64,000 nt of DNA from Saccharobesus litoralis (GTDB lineage: Bacteria > Pseudomonadota > Gammaproteobacteria > Enterobacterales > Alteromonadaceae). The notes under the pieces were generated by a model that was given only the letters and a program-made list of their open reading frames with translations, ran no database searches and had not been told where the DNA came from. How positions within the stretch are numbered: position 1 is the stretch's first letter; every line of letters starts with the position of its first letter. Positions 42,978 to 52,249 of the stretch are shown here, one piece after another. Location of the stretch: assembly GCF_003063625.1 (NCBI RefSeq), contig NZ_CP026604.1:3078065-3142064 (forward strand), read 5' to 3'. The position numbers were made by a program, and so were the translations under genes.

Positions 42978-45128
42978 ATGGAAAACCACGATCGCTTGAA
43001 AGAACAACTTGAGATCCATACCGAATTTCAAGACCCGTTACTAAATAGCTTGGCATTTTTAACAAAGTACTACGGAAAACCTTTTTCTAATCAATCTTTA
43101 GCAGCCGGCTTACCTTTGATCGATGGAAAATTAACGCCTGAATTATTTCCAAGAGCGGCTTTACGAGGCGGTTTAGATGCCAAACTGGTTAAAAAATCTA
43201 TAACCGACATACCTGCGCTGCTTTTACCTTGCGTACTGTTATTGAGAGATGGTCGTTGTTGTGTGTTGTTATCACGCGACAAAGATAAAATACAGATCGC
43301 CTGGCCTGAACTAGAAGGCAGTCATGACGAAATTGAACTTAGTGCTTTGGATGAGCTATACACAGGGTTTACCTTCTACGTACGTAAAAAATATCGCTTT
43401 GATGAGCGCAGTAAAGAAACGCTCACTACCACTCACGGCCATTGGTTTTGGGATACCTTAGGCCGCTCAATACCGATATATCGCGACGCGCTAATTGCCG
43501 CGTTGTTTATCAACCTTTTTGCGATTGCCTCGCCTTTATTTGTCATGAATGTTTATGACAGGGTTGTGCCAAATTTAGCGGTGGATACGCTGTGGGTGCT
43601 GACCATAGGTATGGTTATAGTCATGATATTTGATTTTGGTTTAAAGGAGTTACGTTCCCATTTACTCGATTTAGCCGCGAAAAAGTCAGATATTTTATTG
43701 TCTGCCAAGTTATTTGAAAAAGTGCTGAACATTAATATGGCCAATCGACCTGCGTCGGTTGGGGCGTTTGCGCGCAACATTCAAGATTTTGATTCGATCC
43801 GAGACTTTATCACCTCCGCCACTATCGCCGCCTTGATTGATGTCCCTTTCTCTATTTTATTTATTTTTATAATTATGCTGGTGGCTGGTCCATTAGCGAT
43901 TGTGCCATTGCTAGCCATTATTGCTATGCTCGCCTATTCATTCTGGATTAAAGGTAAAATTCGAGTTGAAGTAGAGCGTGGCGCGCGCTTTTCAGTGCAA
44001 AAAAATGCGCATCTCATTGAAACTTTAACCGGTATTGAATCGTTAAAATTAGCTGGTGCGGAAAGCCAATTTCAGCAAAAATGGGAAGATTTAGTCGGCC
44101 ATATCTCTAATTGGAATTTAGCGATCCGCAAATATGGTACGTCAGTCTCTACCGTTACCGGCTTTATTACTCAACTGTCGACCGTTTTTATTGTAGTTGT
44201 TGGTGTTTACCAAATTATGGAAGGTAATATCAGCATGGGGGCCATGATTGCTGGGGTAATGTTAACCGGTCGCGCTTTAGCGCCATTCGCTCAAGTGGCT
44301 TTATTGGCAACGCGCTATAATCAAGCCGAATCGGCATTAACGGCACTTGAAGAGGTGATGCAACAACCGGATGAAAATTTTGACCGTTATTTACATCGGC
44401 CGTACATTGAAGGGGCAATTCAATTCAGTAGAGTTAATTTCGCTTACCCGAATACTGAATACAATGTTCTGAATAACATTAATTTAGGTATCAAACCGAA
44501 AGAAAAAGTGGCCATTATTGGCCGAATTGGTGCAGGTAAAACAACCATAGAAAAGCTACTTCTGAGCTTTTACCAACCACAGCAAGGTTCAATCCGCCTC
44601 GACGGGGTTGATATTAATCAAATTAGTCCAGCGGATTTACGCCAAAAAATCGGCTGCTTGCCACAAGATATTAGCTTATTTTATGGCAGTATTCGTGAAA
44701 ATATCACGCTGGGTGTACCACATGTCGAAGATGAACGAATTCTTCGCGCGGCTCGTCTGGCTGGAGTCACGTCGTTTACCGATGTTGATCCTGAAGGTTT
44801 AGATAGGCAAGTGGGTGAACGCGGCGCATTTTTAAGTGGCGGCCAACGTCAAGCCGTCGCATTGGCACGAGCATTGCTTTTTAATCCACCGATACTGGTA
44901 TTAGATGAGCCAACCAGTAATATGGATAACCATTCTGAGCAATTGGTGAAACAAAAATTAGCTTTATTGGCGCAAGATAAAACGTTAATTTTGATCACAC
45001 ATAAATTTTCTATGTTGGATTTAGCGGATCGCGTTATTGTAATGGAAAGAGGCAGTATAGTGGCAGACGGCCCGAAAGATGCGGTGATGCAAGCCTTACG
45101 AGAAGGTAAAATTAAGGCGCCATCATGA
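42978..45128 (+). CDS. LapB-like type I secretion ABC transporter
   Basis: A 716-residue inner-membrane exporter that would power secretion of the adjacent adhesin. It has an N-terminal C39-like domain (about 1-150) without the catalytic Cys expected of a peptidase, as in LapB. The transmembrane region spans about 165-430 (hydrophobic stretches such as IAALIDVPFSILFIFII). The nucleotide-binding domain has Walker A GRIGAGKT at 515-522, signature LSGGQ at 619-623, Walker B ILVLDE at 639-644 and a downstream ITH switch. Substrate is inferred from adjacency and from the LapA-type N-terminus of the neighbour. Its stop overlaps the next start by 4 bp (ATGA). Confidence 0.92.
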   Translation: MENHDRLKEQLEIHTEFQDPLLNSLAFLTKYYGKPFSNQSLAAGLPLIDGKLTPELFPRAALRGGLDAKLVKKSITDIPALLLPCVLLLRDGRCCVLLSRDKDKIQIAWPELEGSHDEIELSALDELYTGFTFYVRKKYRFDERSKETLTTTHGHWFWDTLGRSIPIYRDALIAALFINLFAIASPLFVMNVYDRVVPNLAVDTLWVLTIGMVIVMIFDFGLKELRSHLLDLAAKKSDILLSAKLFEKVLNINMANRPASVGAFARNIQDFDSIRDFITSATIAALIDVPFSILFIFIIMLVAGPLAIVPLLAIIAMLAYSFWIKGKIRVEVERGARFSVQKNAHLIETLTGIESLKLAGAESQFQQKWEDLVGHISNWNLAIRKYGTSVSTVTGFITQLSTVFIVVVGVYQIMEGNISMGAMIAGVMLTGRALAPFAQVALLATRYNQAESALTALEEVMQQPDENFDRYLHRPYIEGAIQFSRVNFAYPNTEYNVLNNINLGIKPKEKVAIIGRIGAGKTTIEKLLLSFYQPQQGSIRLDGVDINQISPADLRQKIGCLPQDISLFYGSIRENITLGVPHVEDERILRAARLAGVTSFTDVDPEGLDRQVGERGAFLSGGQRQAVALARALLFNPPILVLDEPTSNMDNHSEQLVKQKLALLAQDKTLILITHKFSMLDLADRVIVMERGSIVADGPKDAVMQALREGKIKAPS

Positions 45129-46567
45129 TCAATCTTAAAAATATAAAAATACTACTCAAAGCGCTATTTGCCAAAGAACCACGAGATGAACAAGTAGAGC
45201 AAATTGACCAAGCTGATTTAAAGTATGTCGATGATCTAAACTCGGCTATTTTATTAAAATCGCCGCATCAATCACGCCGAGTTATATACATGGTGGCTGG
45301 CTTTATGATAGTCGCTATTGTTTGGGCAGGCTTTGCAGAAATTGATGAAGTCACTGTTGGTGAAGGTAAAGTCATTCCATCGCAACAAATTCAAGTGGTG
45401 CAAAATCTTGAAGGCGGTATTTTAAAAAGTATCTTTGTCAAAGAAGGGGATACTGTTGAAATTGGTCAGCGCTTACTGACTATAGATGAAACACGCTTTC
45501 TATCAGATTACCGCGAACAAGAAACTCAGCGATTTACGTTAGGGGCACGAGAGTATCGTTTACGTCAAGAATTAACCAGCGTAGTGATTTCGCAAATCGA
45601 CGGTCAATACGAGGTTAAAATTGAAGAACAGTCACTTGCGTTTCCTGATCTTGATCCGGTCAAACATAGTGAGCTTATTCAACGCCAGCGTTCAATATAT
45701 GACGAGCGAATTCGTAATTTGCGCAATCAATTGCAAATACTGCAGCAGCAAGTTAATCAAAAGCGCACCGCATTAGCTGAGCTGTCATCTAAAGTTGGTA
45801 CGTTAGAGCAAAGTTATAAATTGGTCGCTAAAGAATTAAGCTTAACAAGACCTTTAGCAAAACGTGGTGTGGTATCAGAGGTAGAATTAATCAAGCTTGA
45901 GCGTACGGCGAATGACGTGAAAGGCGAGCTGCAAAGCGCGCGTATTTCGATGCCTAAATTGGAAGCAGAAATACGCGAAGTGACCAATAAACGTGAAGAG
46001 GTGGCGTTAAAATTCAGAAACGACACGCAAGAACGTTTACAAGAGGTTGAAGGCACGCTGGCCGGTATGGATGAAATTTTAATCTCTTTACGCGACCGTT
46101 TAACTCGTACTTTAGTGGTGTCGCCGGTTAAAGGTACGATTAAAACCATCAATATTAATACAGTGGGTGGCGTTATTCAGCCCGGTATGGATTTAATTGA
46201 AATAGTCCCTATTGAAGACAGCTTGTTAATTGAAGCTAAAATACTACCAAAAGATATTGCGTTTTTACGGCCAAATTTAAATGCCGTGATAAAATTAACC
46301 GCTTATGACTTTGCAATATATGGTGGATTAAAAGGTAAAGTTGAACATATCAGTGCAGATACAATAAAAGATGAAGAAACTGACGAAAGTTATTATCATA
46401 TAAAGGTAAGAACGGAAGACAGCTATTTTGACAAAAATAACGACCCTTTACCCATCATACCGGGTATGACAGCCTCGGTGGATGTAATAACGGGTAAAAA
46501 AACCGTTTTGGACTATTTGCTAAAACCTATAATAAGAGCAAAACATAACGCGTTACGCGAAAAATAA
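45125..46567 (+). CDS. LapC-like HlyD-family periplasmic adaptor
   Basis: A 480-residue membrane-fusion protein that would bridge the ABC exporter and the TolC channel. A cytoplasmic N-terminus is followed by one transmembrane helix (about residues 55-72, MVAGFMIVAIVWAGFAEID). The lipoyl half GEGKVIPSQQIQVVQNLEGG and EGDTVEIGQRLLTID is followed by long coiled coils (about 150-310) and the second lipoyl/barrel half ending in IIPGMTASVDVITGKKTV. It begins inside the stop of the ABC gene (ATGA), so the two are translationally coupled. The length is typical for the family. Confidence 0.92.
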   Translation: MINLKNIKILLKALFAKEPRDEQVEQIDQADLKYVDDLNSAILLKSPHQSRRVIYMVAGFMIVAIVWAGFAEIDEVTVGEGKVIPSQQIQVVQNLEGGILKSIFVKEGDTVEIGQRLLTIDETRFLSDYREQETQRFTLGAREYRLRQELTSVVISQIDGQYEVKIEEQSLAFPDLDPVKHSELIQRQRSIYDERIRNLRNQLQILQQQVNQKRTALAELSSKVGTLEQSYKLVAKELSLTRPLAKRGVVSEVELIKLERTANDVKGELQSARISMPKLEAEIREVTNKREEVALKFRNDTQERLQEVEGTLAGMDEILISLRDRLTRTLVVSPVKGTIKTININTVGGVIQPGMDLIEIVPIEDSLLIEAKILPKDIAFLRPNLNAVIKLTAYDFAIYGGLKGKVEHISADTIKDEETDESYYHIKVRTEDSYFDKNNDPLPIIPGMTASVDVITGKKTVLDYLLKPIIRAKHNALREK

Positions 46568-46614
46568 ACAATCAAACATAATAATAAGCACTAAAATTAT
46601 ACAATTCTCCGTTA

Positions 46615-46712
46615 GTTTTTAAGTAGTAGCTGATCGAAGGGTTATTAACTGAGCTTTCTAAGTGAAAAGGATTACCTTTATTTAAAGGTGACTTAGAGGG
46701 CTACTTAAAAAC
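46615..46712 (+). promoter_or_regulatory. Nested inverted repeats in the leader of the first TolC gene
   Basis: A perfect 12-bp inverted repeat pairs GTTTTTAAGTAG (46615-46626) with its complement at 46701-46712. Inside it lies a second inverted repeat, 46674-46689 (7-bp arms). They lie in the 173-bp gap between the adaptor gene and the TolC gene, ending 28 bp before the ATG. They could form a leader structure or regulator site; the function is unknown. Confidence 0.4.
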
Positions 46713-46740
46713 AGATAACAAAATTTAATAGAGATTATCC

Positions 46741-48189
46741 ATGAAATTGTTAAGACAAACGTATTTGTTTGCCTTATTCGGTGTCGCCTTGTTTGTACCC
46801 GGTCAATCGCTTGCCAAGTCATTGGAACAAGCTGTTGCGACTGCGTTTAATACTAACCCGGATTTAAAAGAAATTTTCCACAACTACAAAGCTTCTCGGC
46901 AAGAGCAAGAAATTGCTGAGGGCGGTTGGTATCCATCCATAGATATTAATGCCAGCGTAGGCGCTGGTATTCAAGATACGCCAGAGTCCCGTTTAAATAC
47001 ACCCAATGCGCAAAGTGAGGATATACGTCCCGTTACTTATGGTATTTCACTAAGCCAAATTTTATTTGATGGTTTTTTTACCTCAGAAAACGTTGAGCGT
47101 ACATCGTTTGAAGCGCAATCTGAGTTGTATGCTTTGCAAGCCGCAGCAGAAAACAAAGCGCTCGAAGTGGCTAATATTTATTTAAATGTTATTCGCGATG
47201 CCAAGCTTGTTGAGTTAGCTACTAAAAACGTTAATTCGCATACCACGATCCATGAACAAATTAAGCTACGCACAGATAACGGATTGGGCTCAGCGTCAGA
47301 TTTGTCGCAAGCGACAGGGCGTTTAGCGCGAGCGAACGCAAATTTAATTACTGCGCAAAATAATTTATATGATTCGACAGCGGCTTATATTCGTTTAGTG
47401 GGTGAAAAACCTGAAGAATTAATTTTACCTGTGCCGGATAAGCTTATGTTACCGGCGTCGGAAGGTTTGCTATTAGACAAGTCAATGTTAAACCATCCAA
47501 CGGTTAAATCTGCAATCGCAGATATTAAAGCCGCAGAAGCACAGTTGTCGCAAAACCAAAGCTCGTTTATGCCAAGAGTGACGTTGGAAGTTGGCAAGAA
47601 CTATACAGCTGATCGCGCTAACGACGGTATTGAGCGTGATACGTTACGGGCTGATATTGTCATGAATTACAACTTATTTCGTGGCTGGCAGGATTCAGCA
47701 TTAGAAATGCAAAATGCTTATCAAATTGAGCAAGCCAAAGACATTAAAATGTCAGCCGAGCGGCAAGTGATTGAAGGCGCTAAATTTTCGTGGAACTCTT
47801 ATTCATTTACTGATCGTCAGCTTGAGTTTTTAAAGTTACACGTTGAACAAAGTTTTTTGACTCAGCAGGCTTATCAAGAGCAGTTTGAACTTGGGCGTCG
47901 TACATTATTGGATTTACTCGATACCGAAAATGAATTATTTGAAGCTCGGCGTAACTTTGTCACCGCGGAAACCGAATATTTACATGCTCATTATCGTGTA
48001 TTTAATGCGATGGGCGATTTACTCAAAGCGCTACGCATTCAAGGTGACGAATACTGGCGAGATACTATCGAAAAAGAGCAAGTCGGTACACCACAACAAC
48101 CCCAGCAACAAAAAACCACCAGAAAATCGGCTTCAAGTCGTTTAGAAAGATTTTTAGGAATTCATGGAAATGATGAAGATGAAGGCTAA
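46741..48189 (+). CDS. TolC-family outer-membrane channel (LapE-like), copy 1
   Basis: A 482-residue outer-membrane factor. A Sec signal peptide (1-25, ending QSLA) is followed by SLEQAVATAFNTNPDLKE, the usual start of the first TolC repeat. The family features SQILFDGF, AENKALEVANIYLNV and LLDLLDTENELFEARRNFV near the C-terminus are present. It has a C-terminal extension of about 40 Gln/Lys/Ser-rich residues that the second copy (49479-50810) lacks. It would serve as the exit duct for the adhesin and, by analogy with LapE, hold its retention module. The 3' end overlaps the OmpA-like gene by up to 26 bp. Confidence 0.9.
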   Translation: MKLLRQTYLFALFGVALFVPGQSLAKSLEQAVATAFNTNPDLKEIFHNYKASRQEQEIAEGGWYPSIDINASVGAGIQDTPESRLNTPNAQSEDIRPVTYGISLSQILFDGFFTSENVERTSFEAQSELYALQAAAENKALEVANIYLNVIRDAKLVELATKNVNSHTTIHEQIKLRTDNGLGSASDLSQATGRLARANANLITAQNNLYDSTAAYIRLVGEKPEELILPVPDKLMLPASEGLLLDKSMLNHPTVKSAIADIKAAEAQLSQNQSSFMPRVTLEVGKNYTADRANDGIERDTLRADIVMNYNLFRGWQDSALEMQNAYQIEQAKDIKMSAERQVIEGAKFSWNSYSFTDRQLEFLKLHVEQSFLTQQAYQEQFELGRRTLLDLLDTENELFEARRNFVTAETEYLHAHYRVFNAMGDLLKALRIQGDEYWRDTIEKEQVGTPQQPQQQKTTRKSASSRLERFLGIHGNDEDEG

Positions 48190-49384
48190 CAGCTCTCTAA
48201 TAATAATTATCAGCTTGTCCCTGTTTGGCTGTTTATCAACTCCAGAAATTGACCAGTGGCAACCTATTAGTGAACAAAGCGCTAAACGCTTAATCGATCA
48301 TGACGATGATGGCGTTATCATGGCGCGTGATTTATGTGATGGCACAACCTTAGGTCGTGATGTTAGTAACGATGGTTGTTCACCAGAATCGACTAAAGAT
48401 GTCTACTTTGAGCATCATATTGATTTCCAGCAAGGTTTAACTAGCTTACACGGTAGTATGGATGATGAATTTAATGCATTTTTATCAACCTTGGATAAAA
48501 GTCAAAAATGGAACATTTTAGTACAAGGCTATACCCATAAAGATGGCGATATGTTGTACAACAAGGTTATGGCTAAAAGACGTATGGCTTATGTAGCAGA
48601 ACGGGTGAGTCAAACGCTGGGCAGCGAGTTAAACGACATTCGCTCGCGGTTACTTGATGGTGAAAAAGTCAGTGAAGAGACCACATCAGAAGTGATTAAA
48701 GCTAATACACCAGACGATGAAGATAACGACGGCGTGTTAGATAACTTGGATCAATGCCCTGGCAGTGATTATAAGTATTTAGTTGATACCAAAGGTTGTA
48801 CTGCATTTGAGAATCGCTTAGTCACTCATACATTGACGGTTCGTTACCCGCGAGGCAGCGCGACGATTGACCCTATGTACAACGATAAAGTGAAAGAACT
48901 GGCTGACTACATTGCTAATTACAATGTGGAAAAAGTTGAAGTATTTGGTCATACCTCGGCTCCAGGTTCAGCCGCGTTTAACCAGAAATTGAGTGAGAAA
49001 CGGGCTAAATCTGTGGTTGAGATGTTAGTTAAAGAATACGGGGTTGATCGCAAAATATTAGTACCAATTGGTAAAGGCGAATCGGAGCTATTAGAGAAAA
49101 CGCAAACCAAGCAGGCTAATACACTGAATCGCCGAGTTGAAATTACCCTTTCGGAAACCTTACGTGTAGAGCGTAAACGCGATTTAGGTATTGCAGATGC
49201 CGACGAGTTAAATCGTCGTGTTGTGGTTTATGCGCAATCATCACAACTGCAATTTAAAGATCGTTGGCATATTTTCATTATGGAAAATCCAGCTGAAATT
49301 CAAGAACAAGAAAACACCGCTGGTGGTGATGCCAGTGGCTGGGAATTTGATGAAGAGGATGCTGCAGAAGCATCTGGTTGGTAA
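48164..49384 (+). CDS. OmpA-family lipoprotein with a TSP3 calcium motif
   Basis: A 406-residue predicted lipoprotein with a lipobox ending LFGC. It contains DDDGVIMARDLC and DDEDNDGVLDNLDQCPGS, thrombospondin type 3-like calcium motifs, and a C-terminal OmpA peptidoglycan-binding domain (VEVFGHTSAPGSAAFNQKLS, SEKRAKSV, LNRRVEI). A degenerate OmpA-like segment lies earlier. The start is uncertain: ATGs at 48164, 48170 and 48173 share one AGGA (48156-48159), and the later ones are better spaced. It overlaps the upstream TolC gene and sits between two TolC paralogs, so a role in anchoring the secretion channel or the adhesin to the wall is inferred. Confidence 0.82.
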   Translation: MEMMKMKANSSLIIIISLSLFGCLSTPEIDQWQPISEQSAKRLIDHDDDGVIMARDLCDGTTLGRDVSNDGCSPESTKDVYFEHHIDFQQGLTSLHGSMDDEFNAFLSTLDKSQKWNILVQGYTHKDGDMLYNKVMAKRRMAYVAERVSQTLGSELNDIRSRLLDGEKVSEETTSEVIKANTPDDEDNDGVLDNLDQCPGSDYKYLVDTKGCTAFENRLVTHTLTVRYPRGSATIDPMYNDKVKELADYIANYNVEKVEVFGHTSAPGSAAFNQKLSEKRAKSVVEMLVKEYGVDRKILVPIGKGESELLEKTQTKQANTLNRRVEITLSETLRVERKRDLGIADADELNRRVVVYAQSSQLQFKDRWHIFIMENPAEIQEQENTAGGDASGWEFDEEDAAEASGW

Positions 49385-49478
49385 TTTGAAGCACTTTAGC
49401 CTCTAACCATTCGAGGCCTTTTAAACGGAGCAAGGTAGTGTAAGTCTCTGTTACCTTTTATATTGATTTATACAAAGA

Positions 49479-50810
49479 ATGAAAAAAATAATAAACAGAG
49501 TTGCTTATGCAACCTTAGCGCTTGTACTTTGCCAATTTTCTTTTAGCGTTTATGCTCGTTCTCTGGAGCAAACGGTAGCGGTGGCATTTAATACTAATCC
49601 AGATCTAAAGCAGGTATACCATAATTACAAAGCGGTTTTGCAAGAGCATAATGTAGCGCAAAGTGGTTGGTATCCGACGCTTGATCTTGAAGCTAGCATC
49701 GGAGTTGGTCGTCAAGATAGCCCAGAATCACGAGCCAGTTTGCAAAATGAGTCGATTAAGCCATTAAGCTATGGCCTTACACTGTCCCAGCTTTTATTTG
49801 ATGGCTTTTTTACTAGCGAAAATATCAAACGAACGGACTTTGAAGCGCAATCAGAACTATTTCAATTAAAAGCGGCGGCAGAAAATAAAGCGCTGGAAGT
49901 TGTGAATGCTTACTTAAATGTCATTAAGGATCAAACCTTAGTGGACTTGTCGCTGAAAAATACTGAAACCCATCAACAAATCCAACAACAAATTCAACTG
50001 CGCCACGATAATGGTTTAGGTTCAGTCTCTGATCTGTCACAAGCTAATGGTCGTTTAGCGCGAGCACAAGCGACTTATTTTACTGCACAAAATAACTTAG
50101 CAGACTCGGTAGGCGCATTTATCCGCTTAGTGGGAGAAAAGCCAAACGAACTGATTTTACCTGTACCAGACGCCGTTATGTTACCTGTGTCTGAAGGTCA
50201 ATTTTTAGATAAAGCAAAATTAAACCACCCAACCATTAAATCTGCGATAGCCGATATTAAAGCGGCACAAGCGCAACTTGAAGTGAACAAAAGTCCTAAT
50301 TTACCCACATTAACCGCGCAACTGAGCCACACTCATACAGATGACAGAAATAATGGTGGGTTAGAGCGTACCCAAACTCGGGCGGATTTGGTTTTAAGCT
50401 ACAATCTGTATCGCGGTGGGCAAGACCAGGCACGCGTGAAGCAGTTTGCGTATGTGGTTAATCAAGCGCAAGATATTAAAGATTCAGCTCAGCGCCAAGT
50501 GGTTGAAGGTGCGCAATTTTCATGGAATTCCTATAGCTTTGTCAGTCGCCAAATAGAGTTTTTACAAACTCATGTTGAACAAAGCTTTATCACCAAGCAG
50601 GCTTACAAAGAACAATTTGAATTCGGCCGTCGTACTTTACTCGACCTTTTAGATACTGAAAATGAATTATTTGAAGCGCGCCGTAACTTTGTCACCGCAG
50701 AAACCGAATACTTACACGCACATTATCGCTTGTTTAATGCCATGGGCGAATTACTCACCGCTTTACGCATAAATGGCGATGAATACTGGCAGTTAAAGAT
50801 CGAAAAATAA
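49479..50810 (+). CDS. TolC-family outer-membrane channel, copy 2
   Basis: A 443-residue paralog of the TolC protein at 46741-48189. The two share nearly the same architecture: signal peptide, SLEQTVAVAFNTNPDLKQVY, LSQLLFDGFFTSENIK, AENKALEVVNAYLNV and LLDLLDTENELFEARRNF, in places word for word. It ends soon after DEYWQLKIEK, without the 40-residue tail of copy 1. Two outer-membrane factors in one exporter locus suggest either a recent tandem duplication with specialisation, or mixed trimers. Same strand, 94 bp after the OmpA-like gene. Confidence 0.9.
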   Translation: MKKIINRVAYATLALVLCQFSFSVYARSLEQTVAVAFNTNPDLKQVYHNYKAVLQEHNVAQSGWYPTLDLEASIGVGRQDSPESRASLQNESIKPLSYGLTLSQLLFDGFFTSENIKRTDFEAQSELFQLKAAAENKALEVVNAYLNVIKDQTLVDLSLKNTETHQQIQQQIQLRHDNGLGSVSDLSQANGRLARAQATYFTAQNNLADSVGAFIRLVGEKPNELILPVPDAVMLPVSEGQFLDKAKLNHPTIKSAIADIKAAQAQLEVNKSPNLPTLTAQLSHTHTDDRNNGGLERTQTRADLVLSYNLYRGGQDQARVKQFAYVVNQAQDIKDSAQRQVVEGAQFSWNSYSFVSRQIEFLQTHVEQSFITKQAYKEQFEFGRRTLLDLLDTENELFEARRNFVTAETEYLHAHYRLFNAMGELLTALRINGDEYWQLKIEK

Positions 50811-50908
50811 TCAAGAGGGAATTTTTAGTTAGATACTCGAGGTAATATTTGTAATCAGGTTGTCAATTGTATACAGTGTACATATTGTTAGCTAAATGGA
50901 TTTATACA

Positions 50909-51208
50909 ATGATTCATCCTTTTACTTGGCGAAATACAGCACTAGTTATAATGCTTTCTTTGCATGCAAACCAAGCCTTCGCATCTGAAATTTCAGAAGA
51001 AAAAATAGATAACCAATCTCCCCAATACAATCAGGGTAAAACTCGTAATACCAAACAGCTTTTTAAACCCCCTCTTCGTCAACGCCGAAACGCTATGATT
51101 GAAATACTGCAAGCTTGCAAAAAGGAAGCTATTAAAAAAAGTAAAGGTGATAAAACCGCCAAAACTAAGGCATTTAAACAATGCCACCATAAAAAAAGAA
51201 AGAGTTGA
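50909..51208 (+). CDS. Small secreted basic protein, unknown family
   Basis: About 99 residues from the ATG at 50909, which begins a plausible signal peptide (MIHPFTWRNTALVIMLSLHA, cleavage after AFA). An upstream in-frame ATG at 50867 would add 14 residues and give a less regular signal. The mature part is short and very basic (KK, KKRKS tail) with two Cys (QACKKEA, KQCHHK). I do not recognise it. It lies between the TolC copy 2 gene and the MAM-like gene on the same strand and could belong to either the exporter locus or the RHS locus. Confidence 0.45.
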   Translation: MIHPFTWRNTALVIMLSLHANQAFASEISEEKIDNQSPQYNQGKTRNTKQLFKPPLRQRRNAMIEILQACKKEAIKKSKGDKTAKTKAFKQCHHKKRKS

Positions 51209-51283
51209 GAAAACGAAAATAGCGCTAGATACCAGTTAAGGCGTGCTTTACCTCGGCTGTAATGGAATAAATAGGGAATAATA

Positions 51284-52234
51284 ATGAAGCGTATATTAAG
51301 TATAATTTTTTTTATGCTGGTAGTAACACGAGCCCACTCGTATGGAGGTACTCTTTATGATGTGTCTGTTCCCGCCACTAGTGGTGATGGAAATATAACC
51401 ATTTCTTGGTCTGTCACACCTGATGATGACATAGCCCAATGTGATCATGTTGAAATAGGGCTATCTTTCAATAGTGATATAGTCCAATTTGAAAGTCTAG
51501 ATTGCACTCAAACCTCTTATACTTTTTCCAACCTAGAAAGCGGTCAATATACTATTGATCTTCTTTCTTTTGTATATGTACCTGACATGGGGAGTGTTGA
51601 ACTTGATACTTGGCTAAACTTCAATATTGAAGTTACTAATTCTGGGACACAGGCTCCTGTTGAGTTATCTCCCCTGAGTTTTGAAAATGGCATTGCCGAT
51701 TGGATACAAACAGGTAGTTACCAATGGCTTAATCGTTCAGGAGGAACTTCGTCAAGTTATACAGGGCCTTCAAGTGCAGCTGAGGGTAATTGGTACGCCT
51801 ACATGGAAACGTCTAGTGGTTATGCCTATAACGACGGCGATACTGCTGTGCTAGTTAGTCCTGAATTTATCCTTCCACCCTATAACTCGTTAAAACTGAA
51901 TTTTGAATACCACATGTACGGTACCAATATTGGTACCCTTTATATTGATATTTTGGATAACGGTGAATGGCAAACTATTTGGCGAAGAACAGGCCAGCAA
52001 CAAAGAAGTTATACTGAGAATTGGAATAAAGTCACCATTCCGCTAACCAAGGCACCTACCAGTGTCACTACTAAACTTAGATATCGCGCGGTGGCAAAAG
52101 GGGGATACATGGGAGATATAGCTATCGACAATATTCGTATTGATGAAGAAGGCTATGAAACAACCCGAAAACGCCGCATTAGCTATATCCATACTGATGT
52201 ATTAGGTAGTCCAATTGCTGAAACCAGCCACTAA
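51284..52234 (+). CDS. Secreted MAM-like domain protein ending in a stray RHS-core motif
   Basis: A 316-residue exported protein; signal peptide about 1-19 (FFMLVVTRAHS). Residues 22-125 look like a fibronectin/Ig-type sandwich (NITISWSVTPDDD). Residues 135-290 resemble a MAM or carbohydrate-binding jelly roll (FENGIADWIQTG, SSAAEGNWYAYMETSSGYA, GDIAIDNIRIDEEG). The last residues, ISYIHTDVLGSPIAETSH, match the HTDxLGSPxAxT motif normally found inside RHS cores. The neighbouring RHS protein lacks that motif in its core. AGGGA precedes the ATG. It is 15 bp upstream of the RHS gene, so the two are probably co-transcribed. Confidence 0.68.
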   Translation: MKRILSIIFFMLVVTRAHSYGGTLYDVSVPATSGDGNITISWSVTPDDDIAQCDHVEIGLSFNSDIVQFESLDCTQTSYTFSNLESGQYTIDLLSFVYVPDMGSVELDTWLNFNIEVTNSGTQAPVELSPLSFENGIADWIQTGSYQWLNRSGGTSSSYTGPSSAAEGNWYAYMETSSGYAYNDGDTAVLVSPEFILPPYNSLKLNFEYHMYGTNIGTLYIDILDNGEWQTIWRRTGQQQRSYTENWNKVTIPLTKAPTSVTTKLRYRAVAKGGYMGDIAIDNIRIDEEGYETTRKRRISYIHTDVLGSPIAETSH

Positions 52235-52249
52235 TCAAGGAGTGAAATA

